Origin: CAYMSF01 sp964392985
Lineage (GTDB): Bacteria > Verrucomicrobiota > Lentisphaeria > Victivallales > Victivallaceae
Assembly (NCBI GenBank): GCA_964392985.1
Contig: CAYMSF010000011.1
Location: 18,168-82,167, forward strand
Length of the DNA: 64,000 nucleotides
Direction: 5' to 3'
Within the stretch, counting starts at the first letter, position 1; every line of letters begins with the position of its first letter. Below are positions 8,723 through 17,479 of this stretch, piece after piece. The translations under genes and the position numbers were made by a program. Below the pieces are notes generated by a model, which saw only the letters and a list, made by a program, of their open reading frames with translations, was not told the DNA's origin and ran no database searches.

Positions 8723-9211
8723 ATGACAGCAAAAAAAATAGCTCTGGCTTTCGGTCTGGCAATCGTACTTCCATCAATGATTCATTTTGGCGTGGAAACC
8801 ATTACCCCGAAACCAAAATGGCGCGACTATCAGGTTGAAGACTATTACCCGAAATATCAGAAAGCCTCCCTTGAAGAAAAGATAAAATTAGATAAGGAAA
8901 GAAAAGCCAAAGAGGCAGAACGGCTCAGTCAGGAAAAGAAATTCCAGCAACTGTTATACTTTATCGCGGTGCCAATCGGAATCGCCGCAATTATTCTGGG
9001 CGCATGTATGCCATGCCGGGCAATCGGCGCCGGACTGATGTTCGGCGGGATATTCTGTGTCGGCAATGGCTTTATTAACTACTGGAATGAATTAAGCGAG
9101 ATATTGAAATTCCTTTCCGCCCTGTTGACGTTTATTGTTCTGATGGTTGTCGGCTATACCAAAATAGAAAAAGACAACGGTCAGGAAAAGAAAGACAAGC
9201 CCTGCTGCTGA
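8723..9211 (+). CDS. Small membrane protein with a charged helical region
   Basis: I do not recognise this 162-residue protein. It begins with a hydrophobic helix (IALAFGLAIVLPSMIHFGV), continues with a Lys/Glu-rich, likely coiled-coil segment (SLEEKIKLDKERKAKEAERL), and then has three further hydrophobic stretches around YFIAVPIGIAAIILGA, GAGLMFGGIFCVGNGF and FLSALLTFIVLMVVGY. The tail is charged and ends in two cysteines (KPCC). A purine-rich site (ACGGGGG) lies before the start. It may form a unit with the lipoprotein 27 bases downstream. No function can be given. Confidence 0.6.
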   Translation: MTAKKIALAFGLAIVLPSMIHFGVETITPKPKWRDYQVEDYYPKYQKASLEEKIKLDKERKAKEAERLSQEKKFQQLLYFIAVPIGIAAIILGACMPCRAIGAGLMFGGIFCVGNGFINYWNELSEILKFLSALLTFIVLMVVGYTKIEKDNGQEKKDKPCC

Positions 9212-9238
9212 CAAATCTGCCACCCCAAGAGATTAATC

Positions 9239-9541
9239 ATGAAAAATATTCGCGCGCGCGGTATCGCCATCGGTGTAGTTGTTCTGGTTGGATTAATTCT
9301 TACCACCGGCTGCCTTTTTATGGACGATGAAGATTCCACATTGATAACCATGAATGAACTCCCTGCCGTGGTTAAACCACTCGCGGAAAAAGAGATTGCC
9401 GGCGGCAAAATCAAAGAAGTGGAAAAGGAAATTGATGATGGTAAAGTAATTTACGCCATAACATATTTCGATAAAGACGGAACTTTGATGGAAATCGAAT
9501 ACGCCGAAGATGGCAAACTGATCTCCAAAGGCAAAGAATAA
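9239..9541 (+). CDS. Small PepSY-like lipoprotein
   Basis: The 100-residue product has a signal ending in a lipobox (LTTGCLF). The mature part reads like one PepSY-like (putative beta-lactamase-inhibitor-like) domain: residues predicting 'lP..v...a...i.ggki.evek', then GKVIYAITYFDKDGTLMEI and a final GKLISKGKE. Such domains sit in the periplasm and are thought to bind or inhibit partner proteins, but no partner is evident. It follows the membrane protein closely and precedes the nucleotidyltransferase gene by 18 bases. Confidence 0.65.
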   Translation: MKNIRARGIAIGVVVLVGLILTTGCLFMDDEDSTLITMNELPAVVKPLAEKEIAGGKIKEVEKEIDDGKVIYAITYFDKDGTLMEIEYAEDGKLISKGKE

Positions 9542-9559
9542 TCAAATTCAGGACGAGTT

Positions 9560-10318
9560 ATGGAAATTGAAGAAATCCAAAAATCCTATCAATTAGCCAT
9601 ACAAGAAACCATCGACTGTTTGAAAGAAAACTTCGGTGATAATTTTATCAGTCTGTATTTAAGCGGTTCAATTATTTATCAAAAGTTGATACCGTTTGTT
9701 TCCGATATCGATGGTTGCGTTATCTTAAAAAATTCCACTTCTGATGCGAATCAGCTTTGTAAAAATATTTCCAGCAAGCTGAAAGAAAAGTATCCCTTTA
9801 TTAACGGATTTTCTTCTTATGTAGTCACTCCGGAATTTATCAGAAAAGAATTCTGGTGTAGATTTATTCTAAAATACAGCTCAAAGAGAATTTACGGAAT
9901 AAATATATTTAAAGAGTTAATACCAGATCTGGCGAGTGAAACAGTACCTTCCCGGGAATACGCCCAAAGCAGATTAAGTTTTATAAAAAGTGCTTTTTTA
10001 CCGATGCTGGAAGGCCATGCCCCTGAAAATCTTTTTGCGATTCCATTATCGCCAAAACTATTTGTCAGAAAGATATGCCAGAATGTCTTTATCCTTGAAG
10101 GAGCCTACCTGTTAATGATTGATAATTCTTTCGTCGGCTTTAAAAATGAGGATGTCATCGCAAAGCTAAAAGAACAATATCCGCAATGGATATACTTATT
10201 TGACGAGGTGAATGACATTATTACAAAGCCTGATGAAATCAAATACTCGCCGGATGAATATGTAAATAAAATTAAAGATTATATTATCTGGCTGATAAGT
10301 AAAATAGAAAAATCATAA
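9560..10318 (+). CDS. Nucleotidyltransferase-fold protein, aminoglycoside adenylyltransferase-like
   Basis: The 252-residue protein shows a nucleotidyltransferase signature near residue 34: LYLSGSIIYQ followed by SDIDGCVIL, i.e. G-S-x(n)-D-x-D with the two metal-binding aspartates. The C-terminal half is mostly helical, as in ANT-type and DUF4111-like adenylyltransferases. The reaction would be transfer of a nucleotide to a small molecule or protein. Codon use is AT-richer than in its neighbours, hinting at acquisition. Resistance function should not be assumed; the family also includes housekeeping and toxin-antitoxin enzymes. Confidence 0.6.
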   Translation: MEIEEIQKSYQLAIQETIDCLKENFGDNFISLYLSGSIIYQKLIPFVSDIDGCVILKNSTSDANQLCKNISSKLKEKYPFINGFSSYVVTPEFIRKEFWCRFILKYSSKRIYGINIFKELIPDLASETVPSREYAQSRLSFIKSAFLPMLEGHAPENLFAIPLSPKLFVRKICQNVFILEGAYLLMIDNSFVGFKNEDVIAKLKEQYPQWIYLFDEVNDIITKPDEIKYSPDEYVNKIKDYIIWLISKIEKS

Positions 10319-10365
10319 AATGAGACACAATAGTAAACTTCAGCCTGTGCTTTATTGATTTAAGA

Positions 10366-10590
10366 CAATCTCGCCGCAAGTCGTACCCGCTTCGTAGTTA
10401 ATAATCTTTATGATTTGGCTTTTGCTCTTCATGACCTGCAATATCTTCATGGTGAAAAATACTTTGGTTTGATTTAAACAATTTCGAGTTTTTGCGCCTT
10501 TCGTGGTAGAAATGCATTTTGGCTTTTGTTTTAAACCTTCATGAACTTCATGTCCATCATGGTAAAAATGGCTTTGGATTTACCCGCTGA
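10366..10590. repeat. Composite CGTGG/CATGG intergenic repeat, copy 1
   Basis: This gene-free interval holds degenerate tandem words: CTTCATGACC, CTTCATGGTGAAAAA, CTTTCGTGGTAGAAA and CTTCATGAACTTCATGTCC, with TTGGCTTTTGTTTTAAACC between them. It also has TCGTACCCGCTTCGTAG, which recurs near 61268. The same modules recur at 55341, 55971, 61061 and 63003. No ORF of note is present. Confidence 0.6.
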
Positions 10591-10591
10591 A

Positions 10592-11638
10592 CTATGTCTG
10601 ATTTTTTGGTGAAGCGCTGTTGGTTTGCGGACAGGCTTTGTTGTAAAAGCGTTCGGTGGTCATTTCGGCGTAATATGGGTATTTTTTTCTAAGTTCTTCG
10701 TCGGCGTCTATGGGGATATTCTGATATCGTTTGTAGAACCAGAGATATTGTTCGGGATTTTTGCGGATGATTTCTTCGACAATTTTCATTATATCCTGCG
10801 TCATCTCCAGGTCATCGGCATAATCACTGGTTTCACGGGGGAGCTTGGCAAAGTAACTTTTGTAACGCTGTCCAACTCTCATGCAGCCACTGACAACAAT
10901 TCCGGCATTCATTTTCCGGGCAAACATCGCCGGAACGCGACTGACCGGGACGGGCAGACCCAGAAAATTGACAAAAAGTCCGCCATCTCTGACCCGGGTA
11001 TTCTGATCAACCAAAGTTGCCATTGCATAACCGTCTTTCAAAGCTTTTATCATTTCCTTTACGGCGCCTTTCGCGGGAATGACGCGGTTTCCACCAGTAG
11101 CGCGACTGTCATTAATCAGGGCATCAATTCTGGGGTTTCTGACCTCTCGGGCGATAACCGCGAACTTATCATTGATAAAAGTTCTCACCATTAACGCGGC
11201 AAGTTCCCAATTACCGAAGTGCATGCAAAGGTATATTAATCCGCGGCCTTCTTTGACACAGGCATCCCATTCCTGAGCAATAGCCGGATCAAAATCCAGA
11301 TACTTTCTGACTTTTTCCGGCCTGCCGTTGAACCAGAACAATTCAGCTATGGAAAGAACGATATTATAAACACTGGACCGGGCAATTGCAGCAATTTCCC
11401 GTTCCGGCTTTTCCGGGAACGCAATGCGGAGGTTAGCCTTGGCAATACACCGCACCGATGGCAGCAGATAGAGGAAAAAACCGCAAAACGACGACAGTTT
11501 AAAAATCAGCACATGCGGCAAAGGTCTCACCAGAGCATAAGCAAAAAGCACCAGGAGATATTCGGCAAAATGCCGGGCAGCTTTGAATGGATTTTCGCGC
11601 CGTATCAAATTACACCCCGCTGACAGCCGGACTGACAA
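10592..11638 (-). CDS. Lipid A-type lauroyl/myristoyl acyltransferase (LpxL/HtrB family)
   Basis: The 348-residue protein has an N-terminal membrane anchor (LLVLFAYALVRPLPHVLIF) and the family's catalytic HX4E motif in CMHFGNWELAAL, then AIAREVRNPRID and ATLVDQN in place of the usual 'Dq' region, and ends with YLWFYKRYQ, close to the conserved 'WfhrR.k' segment. These inner-membrane enzymes add a second acyl chain to Kdo2-lipid A or similar lipids. LpxL and LpxM cannot be told apart here. It follows the FemAB-like gene with a 207-base gap, so it may have its own promoter. Confidence 0.85.
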   Translation of the reverse strand: MSVRLSAGCNLIRRENPFKAARHFAEYLLVLFAYALVRPLPHVLIFKLSSFCGFFLYLLPSVRCIAKANLRIAFPEKPEREIAAIARSSVYNIVLSIAELFWFNGRPEKVRKYLDFDPAIAQEWDACVKEGRGLIYLCMHFGNWELAALMVRTFINDKFAVIAREVRNPRIDALINDSRATGGNRVIPAKGAVKEMIKALKDGYAMATLVDQNTRVRDGGLFVNFLGLPVPVSRVPAMFARKMNAGIVVSGCMRVGQRYKSYFAKLPRETSDYADDLEMTQDIMKIVEEIIRKNPEQYLWFYKRYQNIPIDADEELRKKYPYYAEMTTERFYNKACPQTNSASPKNQT

Positions 11639-11845
11639 TAAAGCAATACAAACACAACTGAATCGATATTAATTTTGTTTTTCATATACCATTAAAATAG
11701 CCTTTTAAGAAAAGTATTACAAGAGATGATTAGAAAAAGGGGTAGAAGACCAGGTATGAATATCGGGTGATTAGGCTGTTATTCAATACGACCCGAAATA
11801 TGCGAAAAAGTTAAATTGCCCCATACGGAATGAAACAGCGCAATA

Positions 11846-13033
11846 TCATCTTGTAGATTTGAATTCATGGAATCTACCGGATTTGATGGCAAGTTTCAGG
11901 ATGGTGGACAAAATGGGAATAGCGGGTAACACGATAAAGTGATACAATGGTATCTTTTCCGGTTTCCAGCTTTCGTGCCAGGCGCAATCCGCCATGAGAT
12001 TGATACGGTCTACTTCTTTAGACTCAATGTGATGCTCAATAAGGTGATTAAAGAGCAAATTACCCGGGGAACAGGCGATGTATTCCTGATTATAGCCGAT
12101 TTTAGGGATGTACAATGTTTTTCCCGCGCGGATGGAATATTGTCCGGCAATAGCTTTGCCTTCAGTTTCGATAAAGTTAAAATTCATCATGTTCAGTTGC
12201 GCAAATCCGATGGCGGCATCGGTAAACAAACCGGCATCGCCCGGGTCAGCTTTGAGCGATGATTGCCGTTCGCCTTTCCAGTTGGAGTGTTCGACATCCA
12301 TAAATCGTACACAGTTCTCCTCCGTAGTATGCGAGGTGTCGCCGAAGGTGAATTTTACATCGGGAAGTTCATCAAGTTTTTTGCCGTTTTTCTTCAAGTA
12401 TTTCTTAAAGTTTGATGAAAACGCCGCGACATAGCTTTCCAGATTTTCCGGTAATTGAATAAAGTTTTCGAATCCTGCCGGTCTTTGAATCACCTGCAAT
12501 CCACTTTTACCGCCGGTAAAATATTTAGCCGAAGGATAGTGTCCGGGAATGAATTTATAACTCAATACCGGATAGCCGCGAGGATTTTTCTTTAAGTAAT
12601 CAACAAACGTCCCGATAATGCTCTCCTCACCCGGCAACACCAGACAGTCAACGCCGCTCGTACTGATGATGTGATAAGGGAGTTTGAACAGTTTCATTCC
12701 GACACCGGCAAAACCGATTGAATATCCTGCCACCAGCGGCATGACTCCGACCAGTTGTTCATTGCGATAGGCAAACAGACATAACCACTGTTCCGGACTG
12801 GTTACTTTGTGTTTGAAAAACGGACTCAGCCACTGATATGAAAGTTGTGGTGAAATTTGCACCGATTTAGCAAATAACTCATTCCAGGCAGCGGCATGAT
12901 TGGCCAATTCATCGAGATTGCGCACGTCAACGAAACGAATTCCCGGTGGCGGCGAAAATTTCCACGGAACCGGCAAATCGTGTTTTTTTGAGATAATCAA
13001 GGAAACGATTTTTTTGAGATGTTTTTTTATCAC
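11846..13033 (-). CDS. FemAB/BcsL-like GNAT-fold acyltransferase
   Basis: The 395-residue protein matches the BcsL/CelD-type GNAT family (Acetyltransf_6-like): an N-terminal half with AWNELFAKSVQISPQLSYQW and LCLFAYRNEQLVGVMPL, and a C-terminal half with SNFKKYLKKNGKKL, NFNFIETEGKAIAGQYSI and LYIPKIGYNQEYIACSPG. Members are often found with extracellular polysaccharide or envelope genes and transfer acyl or aminoacyl groups. It lies 16 bases after hemL and is probably cotranscribed, though its link to tetrapyrrole synthesis is not obvious. The start chosen is the ATG at 13033. Confidence 0.75.
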   Translation of the reverse strand: MIKKHLKKIVSLIISKKHDLPVPWKFSPPPGIRFVDVRNLDELANHAAAWNELFAKSVQISPQLSYQWLSPFFKHKVTSPEQWLCLFAYRNEQLVGVMPLVAGYSIGFAGVGMKLFKLPYHIISTSGVDCLVLPGEESIIGTFVDYLKKNPRGYPVLSYKFIPGHYPSAKYFTGGKSGLQVIQRPAGFENFIQLPENLESYVAAFSSNFKKYLKKNGKKLDELPDVKFTFGDTSHTTEENCVRFMDVEHSNWKGERQSSLKADPGDAGLFTDAAIGFAQLNMMNFNFIETEGKAIAGQYSIRAGKTLYIPKIGYNQEYIACSPGNLLFNHLIEHHIESKEVDRINLMADCAWHESWKPEKIPLYHFIVLPAIPILSTILKLAIKSGRFHEFKSTR

Positions 13034-13049
13034 AGATTATCCCTTTTGA

Positions 13050-14342
13050 TCAGGTCCGGTTATTCTCAATAAAATTGACAACAGCATTCGCGGCACGATT
13101 AATCTCCTTCCCGGTATGGGCGGCGGAAACAAAATTCAATTCAAATTGCGATGGAGAAAGGTAAAAGCCCTGTTCCAGCATATAATGGAAAAAGGCGGCA
13201 AATCGCGCCGTATCACAACGCTTCACCTCATTTAAATTGCGCAACGGGGCATCAGCAGAAAAAAAGATGGTGAAGACGCTGCCATAGGCGGCACAATGCA
13301 CCGGCAATTGCCCTGCAGACGCCGCCTCATTGATTCTAAAGGCGATTAAAGAAGCCAGATTAAACATGGTCGGATATGGATTAAGTTGAGAGAGCAATTT
13401 CATGGTGGCGATGCCCGCCGCGGCGGCGACCGGATTGCCGCTCAGCGTTCCAGCCTGATAAACCTGTCCCAGCGGAGCCAGGCGTTCCATGATTTCCCTG
13501 GATGCGGCGACAACGCCGACCGGAAGACCACCGCCGACGATTTTACCGAAAGTTGAAATATCCGGCGCAACATTAATCAAAGCGGCAAAAGAACCGGCAT
13601 GGAACCTGAAACCGGTAATAACCTCGTCAAAAACAAGTAACGCGCCATATTTGCTGCATATCCGGCGCAATGCCGGGAGGAAATCCGGCTGCGGCATTAC
13701 CAGTCCCATATTGCCGGCGACCGGTTCAACAATGACCGCGGCAATATTATTGCCGTCGCGCTGGAAAATTTTTTCAATCGCATCTATATCATTGTAGGGT
13801 GTGGAAATTACTTCAGCGGCGGTGCTGTCCGTAACACCAAGCGACGCCGGCATGGAATTGGTGAGCAGACCGCTCCCGGCGGCAACAAGAAGATGATCGG
13901 CATGACCATGATAACAACCGTCAAACTTGATCAATTTGTTTCTGCCGGTGCATGCGCGCGCCAACCGCAGTGCGGTCATAACCGCTTCAGTACCGGAGTT
14001 GACCATGCGAATCATCTCCACACCAGGTACCAGTTTACAGAAAAGTTCAGCAAATTCGACCTCAAGCGGGTTACAGGTGCCGAAGCTTAAACCATTAGCG
14101 GCAGTCTTAGTTACGGCGGCGATAATTTCACGCCGGGCATGACCAAGAATCAGCGGTCCCCAGGAACCGCAAAAATCAATATATTCATTATCATCGGCGT
14201 CATACATTTTGGAGCCTTTGCCGCGAACCATATAAACCGGACTACCGCCGACAGATTTGAATGCGCGTACCGGGCTGTTGACACCGGCCGGTAAATGGCA
14301 ACAGGCACGCTGATACAAATTTTCAGAAATACTGGTCTTCAT
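13050..14342 (-). CDS. hemL: Glutamate-1-semialdehyde 2,1-aminomutase
   Basis: The 430-residue protein is full length and closely matches GSA aminomutase, the PLP enzyme that makes 5-aminolevulinate from the product of HemA in the C5 pathway. Seen are the N-terminal AGVNSPVRAF, CNPLEVEFAEL, EPVAGNMG, LLVFDEVITGFR and the PLP-lysine region TFGKIVGGGLPVGV. It lies 6 bases downstream of hemB in the same operon. Assignment is very secure. Confidence 0.96.
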   Translation of the reverse strand: MKTSISENLYQRACCHLPAGVNSPVRAFKSVGGSPVYMVRGKGSKMYDADDNEYIDFCGSWGPLILGHARREIIAAVTKTAANGLSFGTCNPLEVEFAELFCKLVPGVEMIRMVNSGTEAVMTALRLARACTGRNKLIKFDGCYHGHADHLLVAAGSGLLTNSMPASLGVTDSTAAEVISTPYNDIDAIEKIFQRDGNNIAAVIVEPVAGNMGLVMPQPDFLPALRRICSKYGALLVFDEVITGFRFHAGSFAALINVAPDISTFGKIVGGGLPVGVVAASREIMERLAPLGQVYQAGTLSGNPVAAAAGIATMKLLSQLNPYPTMFNLASLIAFRINEAASAGQLPVHCAAYGSVFTIFFSADAPLRNLNEVKRCDTARFAAFFHYMLEQGFYLSPSQFELNFVSAAHTGKEINRAANAVVNFIENNRT

Positions 14343-14348
14343 AAATAG

Positions 14349-15353
14349 TTAATCTTTCAAAAATTGATTGTACTGATTGGCCCAGTAGGAGAGAATGATG
14401 TCGGCGCCGGAACGGGAAATCGCGCCGATGGATTCACGCACCATGGTCTTCAAATCACCCCAGTTGCGTTCAGATGAAGCAATGAGCATGGAATATTCAC
14501 CGCTGACATTATATGCCGCCAGCGGAAGCAGAGAATCCTGCTTGACCGCGGCGATAATATCGAGATAAAAGAGCGCGGGTTTGACCATTAAAATGTCGGC
14601 GCCTTCCTGTTCGTCCAGCCGTGATTCCAGCAATGCTGCGGAAAGGTTGCGCCAGTCCGCCTGATAAGATTTGCGGTCGCCGCTGGCCGGCGCGGAATTC
14701 GCCGCCTCACGGAAAGGTCCATACATGCCGGAGGCAAACTTGGAGGAATAACTCATAATCGAGGTATCATGATAACCGCCAGTTTCGAGAGCGGCGCGAA
14801 TAGCTTTGATCTGTCCATCCATCATGGCGCTGGGAGCGACATTGTCAGCGCCGGCAGTGGCATAGGAAACTGCGATTTTCGCCAGTAATTCCAAGGACGG
14901 GTCATTGAGTACCCGGCCGCGTTCATCAATCACGCCGCAATGACCGTGACTGGTATATTCACACAAGCAAACATCAGCAAAAATTATCAATTCCGGAAAT
15001 GCCGCACGCAAAGCGCGGATTGCCTGTTGCGTAACGCCCTCGGCATTCCAGGCATAACAGCCGTCCGGGCTTTTGTGTTCCGGGCCGATCACGCCGAAAA
15101 GCATGATGGCATTAATACCCATATTACGCACTGCGCCGACAGCCTCGACGAGAGTGTCAACCGAATAGCGAAACTGTCCAGGCATTGCCGCGATAGGCTG
15201 GCGAATCCCTTTACCCGGCACGACGAACACCGGCCAGACAAATTTTTCCGGTCCCGGCATCGGAGCGGCAAACATATTGCGGAATGATGCATTTTTTCTC
15301 ATCCGGCGTAAACGCAGTTCCGGAAAACAGCAGTCAGTATTGTCGTTACTCAT
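14349..15353 (-). CDS. hemB: Delta-aminolevulinic acid dehydratase (porphobilinogen synthase)
   Basis: The 334-residue protein condenses two 5-aminolevulinate molecules into porphobilinogen. It shows the two active-site lysine regions SYSSKFASGMYGPFR and DILMVKPALFYLD. The metal-loop motif DVCLCEYTSHGHCG has three cysteines, indicating a zinc-dependent enzyme rather than the Mg-only form. The start overlaps the stop of the HemC-CobA-HemD gene by four bases (ATGA). Secure assignment. Confidence 0.96.
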   Translation of the reverse strand: MSNDNTDCCFPELRLRRMRKNASFRNMFAAPMPGPEKFVWPVFVVPGKGIRQPIAAMPGQFRYSVDTLVEAVGAVRNMGINAIMLFGVIGPEHKSPDGCYAWNAEGVTQQAIRALRAAFPELIIFADVCLCEYTSHGHCGVIDERGRVLNDPSLELLAKIAVSYATAGADNVAPSAMMDGQIKAIRAALETGGYHDTSIMSYSSKFASGMYGPFREAANSAPASGDRKSYQADWRNLSAALLESRLDEQEGADILMVKPALFYLDIIAAVKQDSLLPLAAYNVSGEYSMLIASSERNWGDLKTMVRESIGAISRSGADIILSYWANQYNQFLKD

Positions 15354-17479
15354 GATCGTATTCTTTGTAATGAAATTTCTATTTTTGCCGCCGCCAATGC
15401 CAAAGTCATCGCTTCGACATCGGCTACCGGACTGATAATAATTTTACATTCAGGTAAAACCTCCCGCAGTCTTGCCGCGGTTAGATTACCAATTGCCCCG
15501 ATTAACTTATTTTCAAGCTTTAGAGGCGAAAAATCTGCAATAAATGCGTCAACCGACGAGGCGCTCGTGAATAAAACGGCATCAAACTCCGGAAGCTCAG
15601 GATAATGAACCGGAACATTCACATAAAAGAGAAAATCCGTAACATTCGCCCCCGATTGTTCCAATTTACCGCACAGGGTGCTGCCAGCGCAACTGGAACG
15701 CAGTCGGAGCACTTTCTGACCTGGAATAATTTTGCCATGCAGCGCTTTAATCAGACCCTCAGAACTGAAATCCTCCTCTGCGCTAACCTGTGGATAGATA
15801 CCGTAGTTGTGAAAAATTCTGGCGGTACCTGGTCCACAAACCGCTAAAGACGGAATATGGCGCATATCAAAATGGTGTTCGGAGGTAATATTCAGAAAAA
15901 TTTCCGCCGCCGATGGCGAAGTGATAATAATCCAGTCTGATTCCGGAATAAGCGGCAGAACATCAGCAGCATTATTGACGGGTTTCAGTTCAATCATTGG
16001 CAGCAGCACCGGGCGACCGCCATATTTAACAATCGCATTCCCGGCTTTTTCAGCAAGAATTTTACTGCCGGCAAACATTACCCGCATTCCATCCAGTGCG
16101 CCATGCTGTTTGAACAGATATTCCGGGCCGGCGGCAGTACCGGTGATTATCAGTCCGGGTGCGTCGATATCAGGAACTTTTCCGGCGATATCGGCAAGTG
16201 TGCCGGAATAAATCTGTTCATTTTCGCTGCCGGCATCGAATACGACTGCGACCGGAAGCTCAGGTTTAGAACCGGCGGCAATCAGTTCAGCGGTGAGTTG
16301 CTGCAACTCACTTGATGCCATAAAATAGACATGAGGGAAAGCATCAACTTCCTCGGAGGAGAACCATTTTATTTTGCCGGAATCGGCCTGGCGTGGAGTG
16401 GCGACGGTAAAACCGCGACTGACATTCCGCCGCGTGAGCAGCAGTCCGGTTGCGGTAGTTGCCGCATTCAAACTGGATATTCCCGGGAGAACCCGGTACG
16501 GCAGATGATATTCATCCAGTGCCGCCGTCTCCTCTGCCAGCCGGCCGAAAATACCGGGATCACCGCCTTTCAAACGGACAATCCGCAGTCCGCGGCGGGA
16601 AGCATCAACCAGTCGCGCATTGATTTCACTTTGCGGGCAGGCATGATTTCCGGCACGTTTACCGACAGCAATGAGTTCAGCCGCAGGAGAGACCAGCTCG
16701 AGAATATGGCCAGGACAGAGTGCGTCATAAAAACAAACTTCACAAGTTTTCAGAGCATTGGCAACGCCGAGTGTAACGTTGGCGACAGAACCGGTTCCCG
16801 CTCCGGCAAAAATAACCGGATTAACAAAAAGTTTGCGCAAGGTGGTGAAAAACGGGTTGTTTTTACGGAAAGTTACCGCCAGTCTGCCCTGCCCCGGCGG
16901 AGTAGGCAATGCGGCAAGTTCGATATATTCATTAATTCGCTGTTCCAACCCGATGCGTTTTAAGCCAGCCGCCGCCATAATAAGTAAATCATATTTACCG
17001 GAATCAAGCTGTTCAATACGAGAGTCAATATTACCGCGAATTGGAGTGGCAATGGCGCCGGGAAAGCGTTTCAAACAATATTCTTCGCGACGCTGACTGC
17101 TGATGCCGGCACGCGGGTTATCCGGTACGGTATGTTTACCTGCAGGCAGGATTAATACATCTCTGGGATCTTCCGACCAGGGAAGATACACAAAATCAAG
17201 TTCCGGGTCAAGTTCATCAGGTAGATCTTTGGCGCTGTGAATGGCACAATCAACATCGCGGGTGATGACCGCCATATCGAGGTCGCGGGTGAAAAAATCA
17301 GCGGGAGCGCAACGCAAGTCGGTTTCCCGGTCGCGATCTCCCGGGGAGGAATTGGCAACCAGCTCAAATTTTATTCCCGGCAGCAGTTGGGAAAGTCGTT
17401 CAATTGACTGTTGAGTTTGAGCTATTGACAACCGGCTGTCGCGAGTTCCCATCAAGATAGCTTTCGATGAATTTTTCAT
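15350..17479 (-). CDS. HemC-CobA-HemD trifunctional fusion with a HemC lacking domain 3
   Basis: From the ATG at 17479 the product is 709 residues in three parts. Residues 1-220 are porphobilinogen deaminase: MGTRDSRLSIAQT, DCAIHSAKDLPDEL with the catalytic Asp, SSQRREE, IRGNIDSR and AAAGLKRIG. This part ends right after the GQG segment, so HemC domain 3, with the LEGGC-type cysteine that anchors the dipyrromethane cofactor, is absent. Residues 220-460 are uroporphyrinogen-III C-methyltransferase (AGAGTGSVANVTLG, LKGGDPGIFGR, VLPGISSLNAA). Residues 470-709 are uroporphyrinogen-III synthase (GMRVMFAGSK, ITSPSAAEIF). An earlier TTG at 17500 is possible. Either start overlaps the upstream gene by 80-101 bases. 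The protein would take porphobilinogen to precorrin-2. Confidence 0.85.
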   Translation of the reverse strand: MKNSSKAILMGTRDSRLSIAQTQQSIERLSQLLPGIKFELVANSSPGDRDRETDLRCAPADFFTRDLDMAVITRDVDCAIHSAKDLPDELDPELDFVYLPWSEDPRDVLILPAGKHTVPDNPRAGISSQRREEYCLKRFPGAIATPIRGNIDSRIEQLDSGKYDLLIMAAAGLKRIGLEQRINEYIELAALPTPPGQGRLAVTFRKNNPFFTTLRKLFVNPVIFAGAGTGSVANVTLGVANALKTCEVCFYDALCPGHILELVSPAAELIAVGKRAGNHACPQSEINARLVDASRRGLRIVRLKGGDPGIFGRLAEETAALDEYHLPYRVLPGISSLNAATTATGLLLTRRNVSRGFTVATPRQADSGKIKWFSSEEVDAFPHVYFMASSELQQLTAELIAAGSKPELPVAVVFDAGSENEQIYSGTLADIAGKVPDIDAPGLIITGTAAGPEYLFKQHGALDGMRVMFAGSKILAEKAGNAIVKYGGRPVLLPMIELKPVNNAADVLPLIPESDWIIITSPSAAEIFLNITSEHHFDMRHIPSLAVCGPGTARIFHNYGIYPQVSAEEDFSSEGLIKALHGKIIPGQKVLRLRSSCAGSTLCGKLEQSGANVTDFLFYVNVPVHYPELPEFDAVLFTSASSVDAFIADFSPLKLENKLIGAIGNLTAARLREVLPECKIIISPVADVEAMTLALAAAKIEISLQRIRS

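Noticed and set aside
9560..10318. Aminoglycoside resistance gene
   Set aside because: Only the general nucleotidyltransferase signature can be seen; nothing in the sequence or context identifies an antibiotic substrate.
16331..16963. Plus-strand open frame of 210 codons inside the HemC-CobA-HemD gene
   Set aside because: The opposite strand encodes conserved CobA motifs; this frame shows no domain.
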